Positions 27,951 to 40,400 of a stretch of 43,203 nt of DNA are shown in pieces; position 1 is the first letter of the stretch; every line of letters begins with the position of its first letter. The position numbers and the translations under genes were made by a program. Below the pieces are notes generated by a model. That model worked only from the letters and a program-made list of their open reading frames with translations. It was not told the origin of the DNA and ran no database searches. Origin of the DNA: Perkinsus olseni (taxonomy: Eukaryota > Perkinsozoa > Perkinsida > Perkinsidae); the NCBI GenBank assembly GCA_013115135.1, contig JABANP010000450.1, forward strand, positions 1 to 43,203, written 5' to 3'.

Positions 27951-30900
27951 TTAGAGACTTTCGGTTTCCTTGGTCTCCTCTGGCGTGTGAGGTGCTGTCG
28001 TGCCACAGACACTGCGAGTATCCTCACGATGCCGATGGACCCTCTGCTCAGGAGATATCTTCCCCGCCATACCACCAAGGCCTGCCAGGGAAGCTCGGGC
28101 TGCGGAGTGACCGGAAAAACGATGAAGGGAAGTCTCGAGGACTCACCAGAGCCACGTGGTGATCTGTGGGCCCTTCGATGTAGGGAGTTTCTGCTGTAGC
28201 TGCCATTGGTGCTGCTCCCTCCTCTCATGAGCTCAGCCCGAGTATCATCGTCTCTGTAATCGCTCAGTGGTCCTTCCACCTCCTCCCATGCTTCCATACA
28301 CGTACGGGCCCTCGGCACCTTCATTGCGCTACGTCGGATACTTGAACCTTTGCGAGACGTCGGAGACAGCTAGAGGTGTCAGAAAATGTAGAGTTGCTCA
28401 CCGCTAAGGTCGCGACTCTCCTGCGGGTTCTCCCCACCTTCCTCATCGTCTTCTGGGACATGAAAGACGTCATCATCTTCGCCGAGGTCCTCATCATCCT
28501 CAATTGGCTCATCGACGCGCTCCGGAAGCTGATTGCGGAGGGTGTCCAAGGCAGCCTTCTCGGCGTACTTATCCTGCGGTCTCCATATGACCTGAAACCG
28601 CTCACGTAGCTCCATCCAGCGATCCCATTGGCTTACCCTCGTCTTGGTTCGACCTCCTCGGAGACCACCGACCTCCGTGGTGTATTCGTATCCTATCTTA
28701 GCATTGCCTGTTTCGTCAAAGTCAAGTTGGTGCGCTCCTGTGGCGAACCTCCGTCGTAGGAGCCTCACCCAAACGTAGCGAATGACGAGCGCCAGAAATA
28801 GACAGCCAGCGATGATGCCGAGGATGTGGAAGGCGTTGAGGCGAAAATAGACGTCCAAAGGCCCTGTAGCGAGGGTGAACTGCTCCATCCTGTGACAACC
28901 CTCAGAAGCGGCGTCGTGGCAGTAGCAGACCTTGTAGCTCTCCACGGCGGACCCTGTCTTGCCGAAGTTGAACTCTCCCACAGAGCGATCCTCATTGAGT
29001 TTGATCTCGGCTGAATCGCCCTTCGGCACCGAGCTTCCCTCACCACACTCGCCCTCCGCTAGCATCACAGCGCGATCACCTTCACGGAGGAGCACACCGT
29101 CGATCTCGACCCGGCAGTCCGAAGACTGTACTGGACACCGTAGGCTGTCGGACGATTCCAGCGGGCCGGAGATTACCATAGCCCCGATGGCGATGTTGAA
29201 GTGCTCGGCCTTGCTGCAATCCCAACCATCCAGACTACCAGTGATCTTCATACAGGCACAGATAGTTCTGATAGAACCGAATGAGTATTGTGGTAGGGCA
29301 AATGACCCTTCCCGCCCTCGCCCCACTGGGGTATCCATAGGTTGCCCCTTGGGGTCGCCACACGCAGCGTCACCCTCCTCAGCCTGCACTCGGGCGACTC
29401 CGGTGTTGCTGGGAAGGGACAACGTCGTGAGGAAGATCTCAGCCCCTTGGATGTCGTCAACGCCGGAGACCTCACACGGGTGACCAGCAGCACAGGGAAT
29501 GTACGGTGTCGTAGAGTTCTGCTCAGTGACGTCGAGCGCTGGCCCGACTATTTCGATAGAACCGAGGTCGACAGGGGCGTCGGGCGAGCTCTCCTCATCG
29601 CATTTCCCCACACACCCACATGCTCGGTATCGGCCCTGTGGCAACTGGCTCACATCAACGACGAGGGTATCCTTCGCTCGGACGTTCACCTCAGCGACCG
29701 CAACGTCATCAGTGTTGCTACTAGCGTTGCACTGCTGCCCCTCCGGCCTAATTCCGATCTTCCATTTCTTATTCGGCTGGCCTATCATTCTCACGGGAAG
29801 AGTCACCGTGCCCTTGTATCGCCCCAAGGTGGGTGGGGTGCCTCCCGGCGTAGGCATGAACCCTTCGACGTGTAAGCTGCCAGCCTTATGGGGCGTCCTC
29901 GCTGAGCAGGGGTCATCCACCCAATCCGGCAGGCCAGTGAATGGGCAGTAGCAAAGGGTGTAACTATCGGCGGTCCCGAAAGGGGACATACGGAAGGTCG
30001 AAACTCGTTTGTCGTTGGTCAAGTCCGACATGTTGACGATTCTGTCGCCGAACTTCTCTACGACGATGTTACTGCATGGACGACTGGCGTCGTTGAGGAC
30101 CTTCAGCCTGTCTCGCGGGTGCAGACTGAGGCCTATTATGGATACCATACAAACCTCACTCGGCAAGCAAGAATGGTTGCTGGTCGATTCTACTGACCCT
30201 GACACGATGAGTTCGCCCGCATGGAGGTGATAGGAGGATTGCAGGGCACAGGGACCGTTGTCTAGGCCCGCTGCGCAGTAGCAGATGGTGTAGTTAGCGC
30301 CGGCTGGGATGGCCCTTGGAGGCACCAGTATACCCCAAGAGGGCGAGAGGCCGGGGTAAATGTAAACAGGGAAACTGATAGAGACCTCACGCCTTGGCAG
30401 ACTGCTGCACGAGCCGGCTGCGACGAGCGTTGCACGATCACCAGAGTTGATACCGAAACTGTCACCGGTGAAGTTGAAGACACAATCCGCATCCATGGCG
30501 CCGCAGACGACCGCTTCCACCGAGGAACGAAGGATGCCAATAGAGCGAACCACGCCAGCCTTCAACGTGAAGTCCTCGGGGAGTGGTGCAGTTGCCTTCC
30601 TCTTGCCCTCGGTCCGGCGGCTCAACTGTCCTCGTGTGGGCTGCACAGACGCACACTGTGTAGGTACCGAGTACGGTGAGGTGATAGGAGTTGAGAAATG
30701 CTCCAGGGCTAGGGGAGAGACTCGAATACCCGGAGATGAGAACGTTCTCTGAAAAAGGCATCGGTGATGAACTACCGGACAGGGAAGCTAGTCTTGCCTG
30801 CTGCTGATGCTGCTGGCTGCTCATCGGGTATGACATCGCTGCTGCTCGGAGGGCAGGAGGGCCCTCGGGTGACAAGCAGGCGGTCGGTCTCTCTATCGAG

Positions 30901-32728
30901 GCCAATACCCGAGATACGCATCCTACACTCAGAGTAGGGGGTGCAGTCGAACCTTCAAAGGTGTAGGCATCAAATTCGGGACATGAACATCAGACCTCGT
31001 GGCGCAATGGAAGCGCGTCGGTTTCCGGAGCCGAAGGTTGCGGGTTCAAGTCCCGCTGGGGTTATCCTTACGTTTGGTTTCCATTGACCCCATTCACTGT
31101 AATACTCCCCAGCATCGACGTGAACTCTTCGGGCGAATCACACAGTGTTCCTGGGCTCGTACAGTAGCACAGCGTAAACACTCCGGCTATCTGCGGTGCG
31201 GGCAGCGCGAAGCTAGTGCTGGCCTGGGCCGAGGTCTGCAACATTGACGGTGAGCTCGCTGCACGGCAGACGCCCACTCACCAGTTGCATCCGGGAGACC
31301 CTAAAGGGCTGGGAGGGAAACGCTTCCAAGGCTGAAGAATTCGGGCTCCCACAGAATAAGGGCGACGTCTTGATGCTGAGCTGGTCCAGAGGGGACAATC
31401 GGAACCTGCCCAGACAATGCCGTTGGTCAACCATTTGAGTGGATCGCTCACCCTCGAATGGTGACCTCGCACCTATAGCCTACGTAGCAAACGAAGTTCT
31501 GCGATGACAGTGGCCCGAGAACACTCAGCGACCCAGCGGGCATCGCGAACCCGATCGGAGCTTCGCAGCCCGTTCCAGGGTGCTGGGCCGGAGTACACCA
31601 GCAAATAGAGAATGCACCTGAGGTCTGTTTAGTTGGAAGCCGACCTCCCCTATTCTTCAACATCCCACCGCCGCTTCGCAGATTATCTCCGTGCAGAAAT
31701 GCTGAGACCCATCCGCCATCCTCGCCAACTCCTTGCACCCCCAAACTTTCCCCGTCGAGGAGGAGCGGGCTTGCTGCGGCTGCCTGCGAATCGATACATC
31801 CGCTGCCGGGCAAAACTCGGGCATCTGACGTTCACTCACCCCACACTGGGTGGGATCTCTTCCCTCCACGAAAGTGAGCCTATCACCCACCGTCAGCCCG
31901 TGGCCCCGGACGTTGAAGCTGCAGTTCCTCCCCTAATAGGAGATACGATATTCCTCCTGGGGAGAGCGGCTTCTCACCAGAGTGCAGTCGAAGGACTGGT
32001 TGTGGTCGGGCCCGACGAAATCCACTCTCCCGAGGGTCACAGCGTAGTCTAGGGCTACGACCCGCCCCTTGGAACACTCAGGAAGGCACATACAAAGGGG
32101 GTAAGAACTCGACGCCTGCAAAAAAGAGGCTGAGTGACTCTTGTTCGACTTTGCCAAGGACGCTCGACCGCCCCCTTACCTCTCCCATCACGCATGGAAC
32201 TAGTCCTGGAGGCTGAGCCGGCGTGTGCGTCGTCCACCCCTCCGCGATGGCGGCATCGTTCAGTGGGCTCGGGCAGGACGCGAAGAACGTCATGCATATG
32301 CAAATCTAATCCGGAGAGGATGAGGGGGGCCCTCACGAAGCCCACGACCTCACCTTGTACAGTCCGAGTGCCGGTTTGTCCTCGAGGAAACGAAGACGGA
32401 ACTGATCCGAATGGTTGCCATTTCCCTCGGAGGTTTCCCCGTCAATAGCCAGGGTAGCACTAAGATACGTTTCCTGGGCGACACTACACCAGTCGCCTTC
32501 CTCCACCAGATAGATGTTGAACGACGACGTCGAATGGTCGAAGCCTTCGGGTACAGGAAGGAGGCAATCATATCCTTTGACGCAGGAGCCGTCCAACTGC
32601 GGAGTGGTGCGGAAGATGTCCGCGAGAAGTCCCTCGATCGCACCGGTCACCGAGGCATTGGTCGTAACGTTTGGTTGTGCTACGATTGTGGACAGAAACA
32701 GCTGAGCCACGGCCATTGACGAGTACAT
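27951..32728 (-). CDS. Type I membrane protein with ten Cys-rich Y-x-x-C-x-C modules
   Basis: N-terminus MYSSMAVAQLFLSTIVAQP looks like a signal peptide. Exons: 32728-32354, 32305-32180, 32115-31978, 31932-31840, 31783-31452, 31405-31282, 31235-31072, 30952-30776, ~30720-28402, 28347-28147, 28099-27951. The ectodomain repeats a ~100-130 aa module: two Cys with CxVxIxGxxLxxGD, then a core ending Y-x-x-C-x-C, a third Cys region, FTLxxGxLxVxGP. Cores in order: YKICIC, YPLCMC, FSICWC, FTLCYC, YTVCVC, YTICYC, YTLCYC, YRACGC, RTICAC, YKVCYC. A single membrane helix (IIAGCLFLALVIRYVWV) follows, then RRR and a ~190-aa acidic cytoplasmic tail (EDDEDLGEDDD). Probably a surface adhesin or receptor (inference). 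A +1 frame break lies in the GGGG run 30578-30581, between module 5 and EDFTLKAG. Confidence 0.78.
30993..31064 (+). tRNA. tRNA-Arg(CCG), nested antisense in an intron
   Basis: A complete 72-nt cloverleaf: acceptor GACCTCG/TGGGGTT (G-U ends), D-arm GCGC-AATGGAA-GCGC, anticodon arm TCGGT-TTCCGGA-GCCGA with anticodon CCG, variable loop AGGTT, T-arm GCGGG-TTCAAGT-CCCGC, discriminator A. It fills most of the 119-nt intron 30953-31071 of the cysteine-module gene, on the opposite strand. No T4 terminator follows within 20 bp. Decodes CGG. Confidence 0.92.
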
Positions 32729-34678
32729 GACGTTTAAAGTGAACTAAACGTTCGCCCTACTGAACACGCGATACTCATAGCGGAGAAGTCGAAAAAGACG
32801 AAACTGCAAGGATGTTTGCTAGCATGGTTGTGGGGGCCTCAAGACGATCGATACTGGCCAGGGTGGGAGCTAGCAGTGATAAGGTAATGATAGAGGGGAA
32901 ACGATATCGTATGAATAATGATGGTTTACCATCTTCGCTGCATGGTAATTTTTGAGCATTGTTATTACTGATACCATAATAATCGTAACTCATGTACTTC
33001 ACCTACCGATAATCGATATGAAAATCACACTCATCCACCTGTAGTCCCACAGATTGCTTCGCCCGGCATAGTGGACAGGTCCCTGAAAGATTTCCTCCCA
33101 CCTCGAGGCTGCCGCTGTCCTACGTTCCCAACGAATCGCTCGGCGACCCTACTACCAAATGTTACGATGCAAACCGAGGTATGATCGTAAAACGAAGAAA
33201 CGCAACCCGTCGTCATAGACAGGGCATTTTCAATGTATCAGAGCTGCGTGCCTGGCCCGATGCAGGGCCCGACTGGCATTCCAGTGTTCCCCCCAGGTCC
33301 TTAAGGGGCTCATGGCTAGATTCCTCCACCATCACCTGCAGCAATGATGTAGGTGAGTTCTCCGATCGTCCGAAGCTCGTCGCGACTATCTCAGCGTGGG
33401 AGACCATAGGTTGCGAGTAACGGCACCACCCAGGCTTCTCCTCACGAATGAACTCCAAGTTGACTGACTTCACCGTGACGTCAGCATTCCGCACTTGGCC
33501 CGCATTTACTCTCGCGGGATCGGATAGCGCACTATACCCGCTGTGGAGTTGATGGACCTCGGCGGAGTTGGACGTGCCCCCTCGCCGCAAGTGCTGGTAT
33601 TCAGTCGGCATGTGTCAGTTCGGGTTTCAGCGGTGTCGCTCTCACGAGATGACAGGCTACTGCTGGCCATGAGCTCTGAGATGTTGGTGATACGGCCGTG
33701 TCACCGTACCGCGTCACGCCGGTCTCGCCCGACATGGCAGCGTCTTCATCTGCATTCTCGGCGTCGACAAATGACTATGTGCGGCCGAAGAAGGAAGAGA
33801 GAGGGACAAGACTCCGAGCCAAGGCGAGCAAGCACGACACAAAGAGAAAGATTCCAGTCTCTCCAGCATTGCGGGGCCGGGAGCTAGAACTCGGATCGGA
33901 CCTCCGAGGCTCAACGGATCAAATAAGGTCCACAAGCGGATGGTCCAGCGGGAGGTGGACAGGTTGTTGAATTGACGTGGCGTGCCCAGGAGAAAGTTGA
34001 GCTGGGGATGGGAGGTAAGCTCCTACTGCTACTGCGCCCTGCCGGCCTCAGACTGGCAGCCAGCATCGATCAGTTCTGCTAGAGAGCTTCGATAAGGCCA
34101 ACCGTGGGAACCACGCTGTCCCAGATCCAGAGACTGGGGTGCAGCAGAAGCCTGCATGCTAGGGCTGTGCATTCCGAATTCTGAGTGGCCCCCTCCTAGG
34201 GCCGCATGCCGGGCAGCGGCCCTGGTAACTCGACCAAGGTAGCAATACCAACCTGACCAGCTGTGCGGATTTTGACCGCTACCGCGTCGCTCCGCCTATC
34301 AACGCCTCGGACCGATTTAGTCTAACTCTACGAACAGACGGGCCGAGAACCTTTCTCTCTTATCGCTCCAGGGGTACCTTCCCTCTACATCTCCCGATCT
34401 TCGTTTCAGGAGCCTTTATACACTGTACTGGATGGTGATCTCTCTTCACACCCAGCACGAGGGCATGCGTGCAATGTTGTTCCACCATCACTCCCAGACT
34501 GGAATAAGTCCGCCCCCTCAGCCTGATTCCCTGGCATTCCGACTGAGCTGCTGGTCGAACGGGCCGGCATTCGCCTCGCATCGTTCAGCGTTGCGATTCA
34601 CCATTCGAGAGGCTGTTGGCATTCCCACCACCAGACAATGGTAGTGTTGGTAAGTTCCTATCCTAAGGATCATAGTGA
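32729..34678. other. No firm gene; possible exon near 33735
   Basis: Upstream of both flanking divergent genes. A plus-strand frame from ATG 33735 encodes a basic Ser/Lys-rich stretch (STNDYVRPKKEERGTR, KHDTKRKIPVSPALRGRE) up to about 33960 and may be an exon; later joins are not convincing. A GTAAGT...CATAG element at 34650-34674 may be a 5'-UTR intron of the transporter. Confidence 0.35.
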
Positions 34679-36843
34679 ATGGTTTCCGAGACACTCGTCG
34701 AGAAGGAGGGCAGCTGCGACGAGGCTCCTTGTGTCGTCCGCGAAGATCTCAGCATTCTCGGATGGGTTCGTATCTGCCTCGTCGGGCTGGCCATTTTCGG
34801 CACGTCTTGTTCGATGTCTTTGCAGTAAGTCGACCCACGCCGCTCCTCACCAAGCTATCATCCCTCAGGGGCGTCTTCTCTATCCCCTTCGCCATGAAAA
34901 TGGGCTTGCCAGAGTCGTCGAGTTCACTGGTGTGGTTGTGCGGGCCCGTCACAGGTAGGAACCTTTCCCCCAGCAAACCCTCTCGCCATCCTCCCAGGTA
35001 TGATCATACAACCCCTAGTGGGTCGATGGTCCGATGGGCATGTATCCCGCGGCAACGGTCGTAGCCGACTGCCTTTCCTCGTCGTGGGAGCCCTCATCCT
35101 CAGCCTCTGCACCGTTGTGATCGGCTACTCTATCGAACTGGGTGAACTGCTCGGTGATCGAGGTAAGCCCTTCAACGTGACGGAAGATTCTCGATTCATT
35201 AACCATGTGATGGTAGCATAAAAGTGAGCGGAGTTTTACCAATATTTTCGGCAATGAGCATATGGTCTGCCGCAAAATTGAGGAGACTCTCGATTTCCCT
35301 TCCGAACCTTCACGGATCTCAGGCTCCTCCCATACCGCCGGGCTGGTGGTTCTCATACTGATATTCTGGGTGTACGACGCCGCCTCGAATGTGGTGATGG
35401 TCGTGAGCAGATCGGCCCTGGTCGACAACGCTCCGCCTCGCCACGTTCCCACAGGATTCTTCACTCAAACCTTCATGTAGGATCAGCAACACTCCCGCTG
35501 GCAATTCACTGGTCATCTTTCCAGTAGCGAGCTCGGCGGCATGTGCGGCGGATGGATCGCCAGTCAGGACTGGTCGACAGCCGCGGGAGTGAATCTCAGC
35601 TCGGAGGTGAACTCCAATCGGGGCACAGTTCTATAAGGTGTTTATCACTAGATATGTCCGCGAGATTGTGAGGGAGAATCGTGCCCTGTGGGATTCGTAC
35701 CGGGGTGCTACGGCCTTCGCTTCTCCGTCATCATTGATGCTGCCATCATTCTGGTCACCGCCGCCATCGCTTCCTTCGCGATGAAGCCGGGGATATCGAA
35801 GTCGATGAGAAGCTACGGACCGGTGCAGTCGTCCCAGGTTAGCTGATGCTTACTCTCCCCCCTACCCTCACTCCCATAACCGCTTCAGACTGAACGGCCG
35901 TGCCGTCTCTGCGCCACCTGGCTTCAATTCTACCGGGAGATTCGCTCAGCCCCGACCGCCTACCGGACCGTCCTCGTGGCGATGATTCTGTCCTGGATCG
36001 GCTGGTTTACAGCCATAATCTACAGATCACACTTTGTCGCCGTGGAGGTAATCATCGGCAGACTGCGGACAGCAGTGGTCTGCTCGAGTGTCCTGAATAC
36101 ACCTTCACCACTCGCGACCATTCTATAATCTATCTTCCCTGAGTCCCCTCCCCCCTCCAGGTTCTCCCCAACCCCCTCAACGACGCCAAGGTCTACGAGC
36201 GTAACCTTCAGATCGCAGCACGCGGTATGTTCTACGGCTCGATTCTATCGGCATCGACCTCGGTCGTCTTGTTCGCCACAGGAGTAATACCACACCACCA
36301 CCTACTCCCCTCAGCCTCTCCTCCCTCAGGTCCGCTTCCCACAAGCGCTGAACCCTCGCCTGTGGGTGATCTGGGGCCTCTCCCTCCTCGGACTAGCAGG
36401 CATCCTTCTCCTCTCTATCTTCTTCGCCGTGGGAACCTTCCCCGGCACGACTGCCGGAGTCCAAGTATGGCTAGCTATGGCGGGTCCACTGTAATCATCC
36501 CCGCACACCCTCGTCCTTCTCACTTCTCCCTTCAGGGGTGCCCTGTCCATGTCGATCCCCTTCGCTCTCACCGGTCGCATCTCCCAGCAAGTTGCCGACT
36601 CCCGCACTGCCGCCAAGCCCGGGACCTACATGGGAGCGCTCAACGTCGCCATGTGCTTCCCCCAGATCCTGGTCTCCCTCGTAAGCCCCTCCATCCTCCC
36701 TCCCAGCGGTCCTAGAGTCGATCTTCCCTCAGCTTGGAGGTCCCCTGAACTCCACCCTCCACAGCGACGCAGTGTCGTTCACGATCGGTGGAGTCGGGGC
36801 CCTGGCAGCAGCCGCTCTCGTCCTCAGAAGGAGATACTGGTAA
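34679..36843 (+). CDS. SLC45/sucrose-transporter-like MFS sugar:proton symporter, 499 aa, 11 exons
   Basis: Exons 34679-34824, 34869-34954, 34998-35162, 35323-35476, 35525-35588, 35652-35837, 35889-36047, 36161-36283, 36330-36490, 36536-36680, 36733-36843; every phase fits and the stop is TAA. About 12 hydrophobic segments. Family marks: LVWLCGPVTGMIIQPLVGRW with SDG and GRSRLPF (the GPxxGxxxQPxxGxxSD...GRRRPF loop of GPH/SUT carriers), IFWVYDAASNVVMVVSRSAL, MILSWIGWFTAIIYRSHFVA, and LSMSIPFALTGR. In plants and animals this family moves sucrose or other sugars with H+. Membrane protein, plasma membrane or vacuole unknown. In-frame stops precede the ATG. Intron 3 (160 nt) is the longest and contains GTAGCATAAAA. 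The exon 5/6 join is the least certain. Confidence 0.9.
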
Positions 36844-37482
36844 GTCTCTCACTACGGCAATAGACCACTCGCAAAAAACAACCAGTCGCAGTCGTCGCTA
36901 ACCAATGACCCGACCACTCTTCCTGGGTTTCACGTCCTCTCGGGCAGTTTCCCTCCACCATTCGCAGGTGCGATCGCTACGGCCCCGCCTGATTCATGCC
37001 ACCAACGATGCCCTCTCCCTCCACGTCATGTCCTCCCCAGCGGCAGACGAAATCCGACCTCGGTTTGATGTCAGATTTCTTCTGTCGGCCTACAAGATGC
37101 CATCGCCAATACGTGCTGTACAACTGGATAATCTCGTCCTTCTCTCCAGAGTTCCTATCGTCCCTTCGGACCGGAGTTTACCACATTTTCCCCTCCTCAT
37201 GAATGCTTGGAGTTGAAAAGTCGGACAGTTCAATAGATTATAGGGCCACTGCTCCACATAGTGACTAGTCCGCTCCTTCGTGTTCCTTTCTCTCCCAAAA
37301 GGCTGCTGTCTCGGAAGACTCAAGAGTCGATAAAAGATACCCTCCCTCATGTTAGCAATTATACTGATCGACACAAGCACGACCACCACTCGAACGAGCG
37401 GTCCCCCTTCTCCTCCCGAATTCGATTGACAACGAGAAAGTAGCATAAAATCACTGAAATTTTATCGACTTCCTCTGCGCTC
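36844..37482. other. Convergent intergenic region, no gene seen
   Basis: Lies between the 3' ends of the transporter and CACTIN. Contains GTAGCATAAAAT at 37440. Confidence 0.6.
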
Positions 37483-40400
37483 TCATCGTCTATATCTATC
37501 ACGTTTGAAGTTGAAGTGCAACTGCAGCATCCCTCGCTCAAAGACCGCCTTAAATCCGCTCCTCCGATCGTAGTCCCATTCCTTATTAGAAATCTTAAAG
37601 GCGATATCCTCGTATGGCGGCCCTGCCGAGAACCGCAAGATGATCGTCCCAGGGGTCGGGGACGCTTCCTGATGGTACTGAAAGCACACGCCCTGACCGC
37701 TCAGAGTTCCTCACCCGGACTTCCTCACCTGCGGGGTCTTCCGCATGTCGATGAGATCTGGGTAAAGGATGTTGAAGCGATAGCCCATGACCTTCTTAGG
37801 TGGCGGCGTCTCCTTATCGTAGTGAGTCTGATTATACTTGTTCCAATCAAAGCCGGTTTTAACCTTATTGTAGAACTTGGGCTTCCGAGGCCGGTACCTG
37901 AGATGAGGTCGCCTCAACCGTCTCCTATTGGCCTAACGGATACAATCCAAGACCATCATTCAGAAGAACGGACGTTCAATTCCCAGTCCGAATATAAATT
38001 CCGCTTTGAAAAATGCAGATCGAAACGACTGAGTTTCCACGGAAGCAACAGCGTGAGCCGCATCGCCTTACTTGTCCTCCCAGGCGTAGGTCTTTCCAGC
38101 CTCTCCAGGGGCGACATACACTTCGTTGAACATCTCCTCCGTAACATCACCATCATCGACCTTACGATTCCTCTCCTCCGCCAGCAACCGCTTTTCCGCT
38201 GCTGTCAACAAATTAGCCTGAAAGCCGAAAGATTCCTTCTGCGCTGTCCTATCATCAAAGTCCATCTTCAATCCAATTATCGTAGAAATAGTTGTGAAAA
38301 ACAACAGACCCCTATCCAGCCATTCCTATCTCGGCAGAATCAACATCAACAATGCATAAACTGTCGGGAGCGAGCAACAACCGACTCATCGTTCGCACGC
38401 GATGCGGCACATCTTCACGGGCAGGACTCAAGTGCTCCCGCAGTACGAAGCTACCCCATGGCACCCCCTAGGTTGAGACGGAGATTTCCGAGGATCATAT
38501 TGCACTTGCATTAACAGATCATTCCACCTGCCACATCCACGGCGGTCGTCGAATCGAAACGTCGGGAAGCGGTCCCACAATTTTACGAGGGCAATTTTCG
38601 TCAACAGTTCCTCTACGGTATCACCATATCGACATCAGATGTATCACGGCCTCCCGTACCACGACGGCACATAGTCCCCCCCCGGCCCATCAGCATCACC
38701 TCTGCCTTCGCGCTCCTGTCCTTCCTATCCCACTGCTCCACGATCTTCCTCCGCATCTCCGCCATCTCAGACCGACTCGCCTCCTCCGTGATAGGCTCCA
38801 ACGCGGAAGTCCCGCGCTCGATGGGGACTGGGGATACCGCCCTCCGTCGTGATGTTCGACCTGAGTGGCGTTGTGATCCTCGATAACCTCTCCTCGATTC
38901 GCTCACCTTCCACCGATCCAGACTCTGAAGTCACTGAGGGAGCCGGAGTATCCTCTGAAGTCGCAGCTGAGCTGCAGCAGCAGAGGAGCTGATCGACGAA
39001 TCGTCATGGATTCGGGAAAAGTTGGTATGAGCACGCGTACTACCTCTTCGCCGCGTCTTCTACGACCTCCACTTCGTCATTGTCCATCGATTGCACCACC
39101 TTCTCGACAATCTTGCGCGCCCTCCGATGGATGTCATCAACTCTTAGACGAGAAATATAGTGAGGAACCCTGAAGGGCATAAGAGCGCACAGTAAAGATT
39201 TTCGCAAGATCCGCTTGCAGCCGGAGAACTGGACGATTTAAGTAACGACAAGGCCGGGATTTGCGCACGGCGAAGATTCCCAAGATACCACTTTGAGTAC
39301 TACTTCTCTAAGGCTGCTGTTATGAACTCCTCATCAACTTCATCTGCTGGTCCTCCGCTATCCTGAAGCAACCAATGAAAGTGCGAGAATGACCGCGCGC
39401 CACAAAATTATTGAGTACCGCACGCGACCCTCCTGCCCGATCCCCCACCCACTTTGTTAGTCAGCAGCCATTTGAGCTCATCTTCAACTCCTCGCAACAC
39501 CTCCGCAGATTCGATACCTCCCAGCAGAGTCTCCACGGAGTTGTCCTCGATACCGAGACCGCTGGTTGGAGCAACTGAGGAAGCACGAGGTCGGAGATGG
39601 GAAGATACGAAGAATGAAGATATGCCACTTCTCTATGCCTCTGAGGGATGTTCGGAAATTAATAAGGAAGAGTACCACGACCATCATGGTTGACTTTCCG
39701 TGCCCTCCTCCGCATCTTCATCCACCGCGGACCTCCAACCGCCCGTACACGAATCCGCTGTCACCGCCAGTCGTCCGAGAAAGCGTAGCAACAACACGGC
39801 GTCTCTTCCTCCCCCCACAGTACGTTTGGGTCCAGCTTCCGTCTTGGCCGCTAGCTGCTCCTTGACCAGTGCAAGTACGCAATGCCAATAGTCCGCCTCC
39901 TCGCCTTTGCCTCTGTCCCGAGCAGCTCTCTCTAGATCCCCAATGTGTGCCGCTGAGGACTCCAGCTCCCCTGGGGGAAGGCTCTGCAAAAGGGAAACAG
40001 CTGACCGGTCTGTATGGAAATGAAGTTCAGAGTTCTATTCGCCTATACTCAGAAATGAACCCACAACCTATCGTATGACAAACGGTCGCTCTACCGCTAC
40101 ATCATAGCGGAGTTCTACATCCAACCACACCATTCTCCCTATTACCGCAATGGTATCAGTAACTAGGGACGACTCCAATATGGTACAGTCGTCGTACGGG
40201 AACTTCTCTACCCCCTTAGTAGCGAGGAGCAGCTCCTTGTAGAGGTAGTCCTCCAGGTGCTCGGTGCTGGTCTTTATTCGGAGAGAGCATCTCAGGGCCG
40301 CTTGGGACTGACAAATCAATACATCACTGCAAAATATCTTCACACAAAACGTCCAGGGAACTCCCTTCCCGATCCACAAGATTCCCGTCAAGCTGTGAGC

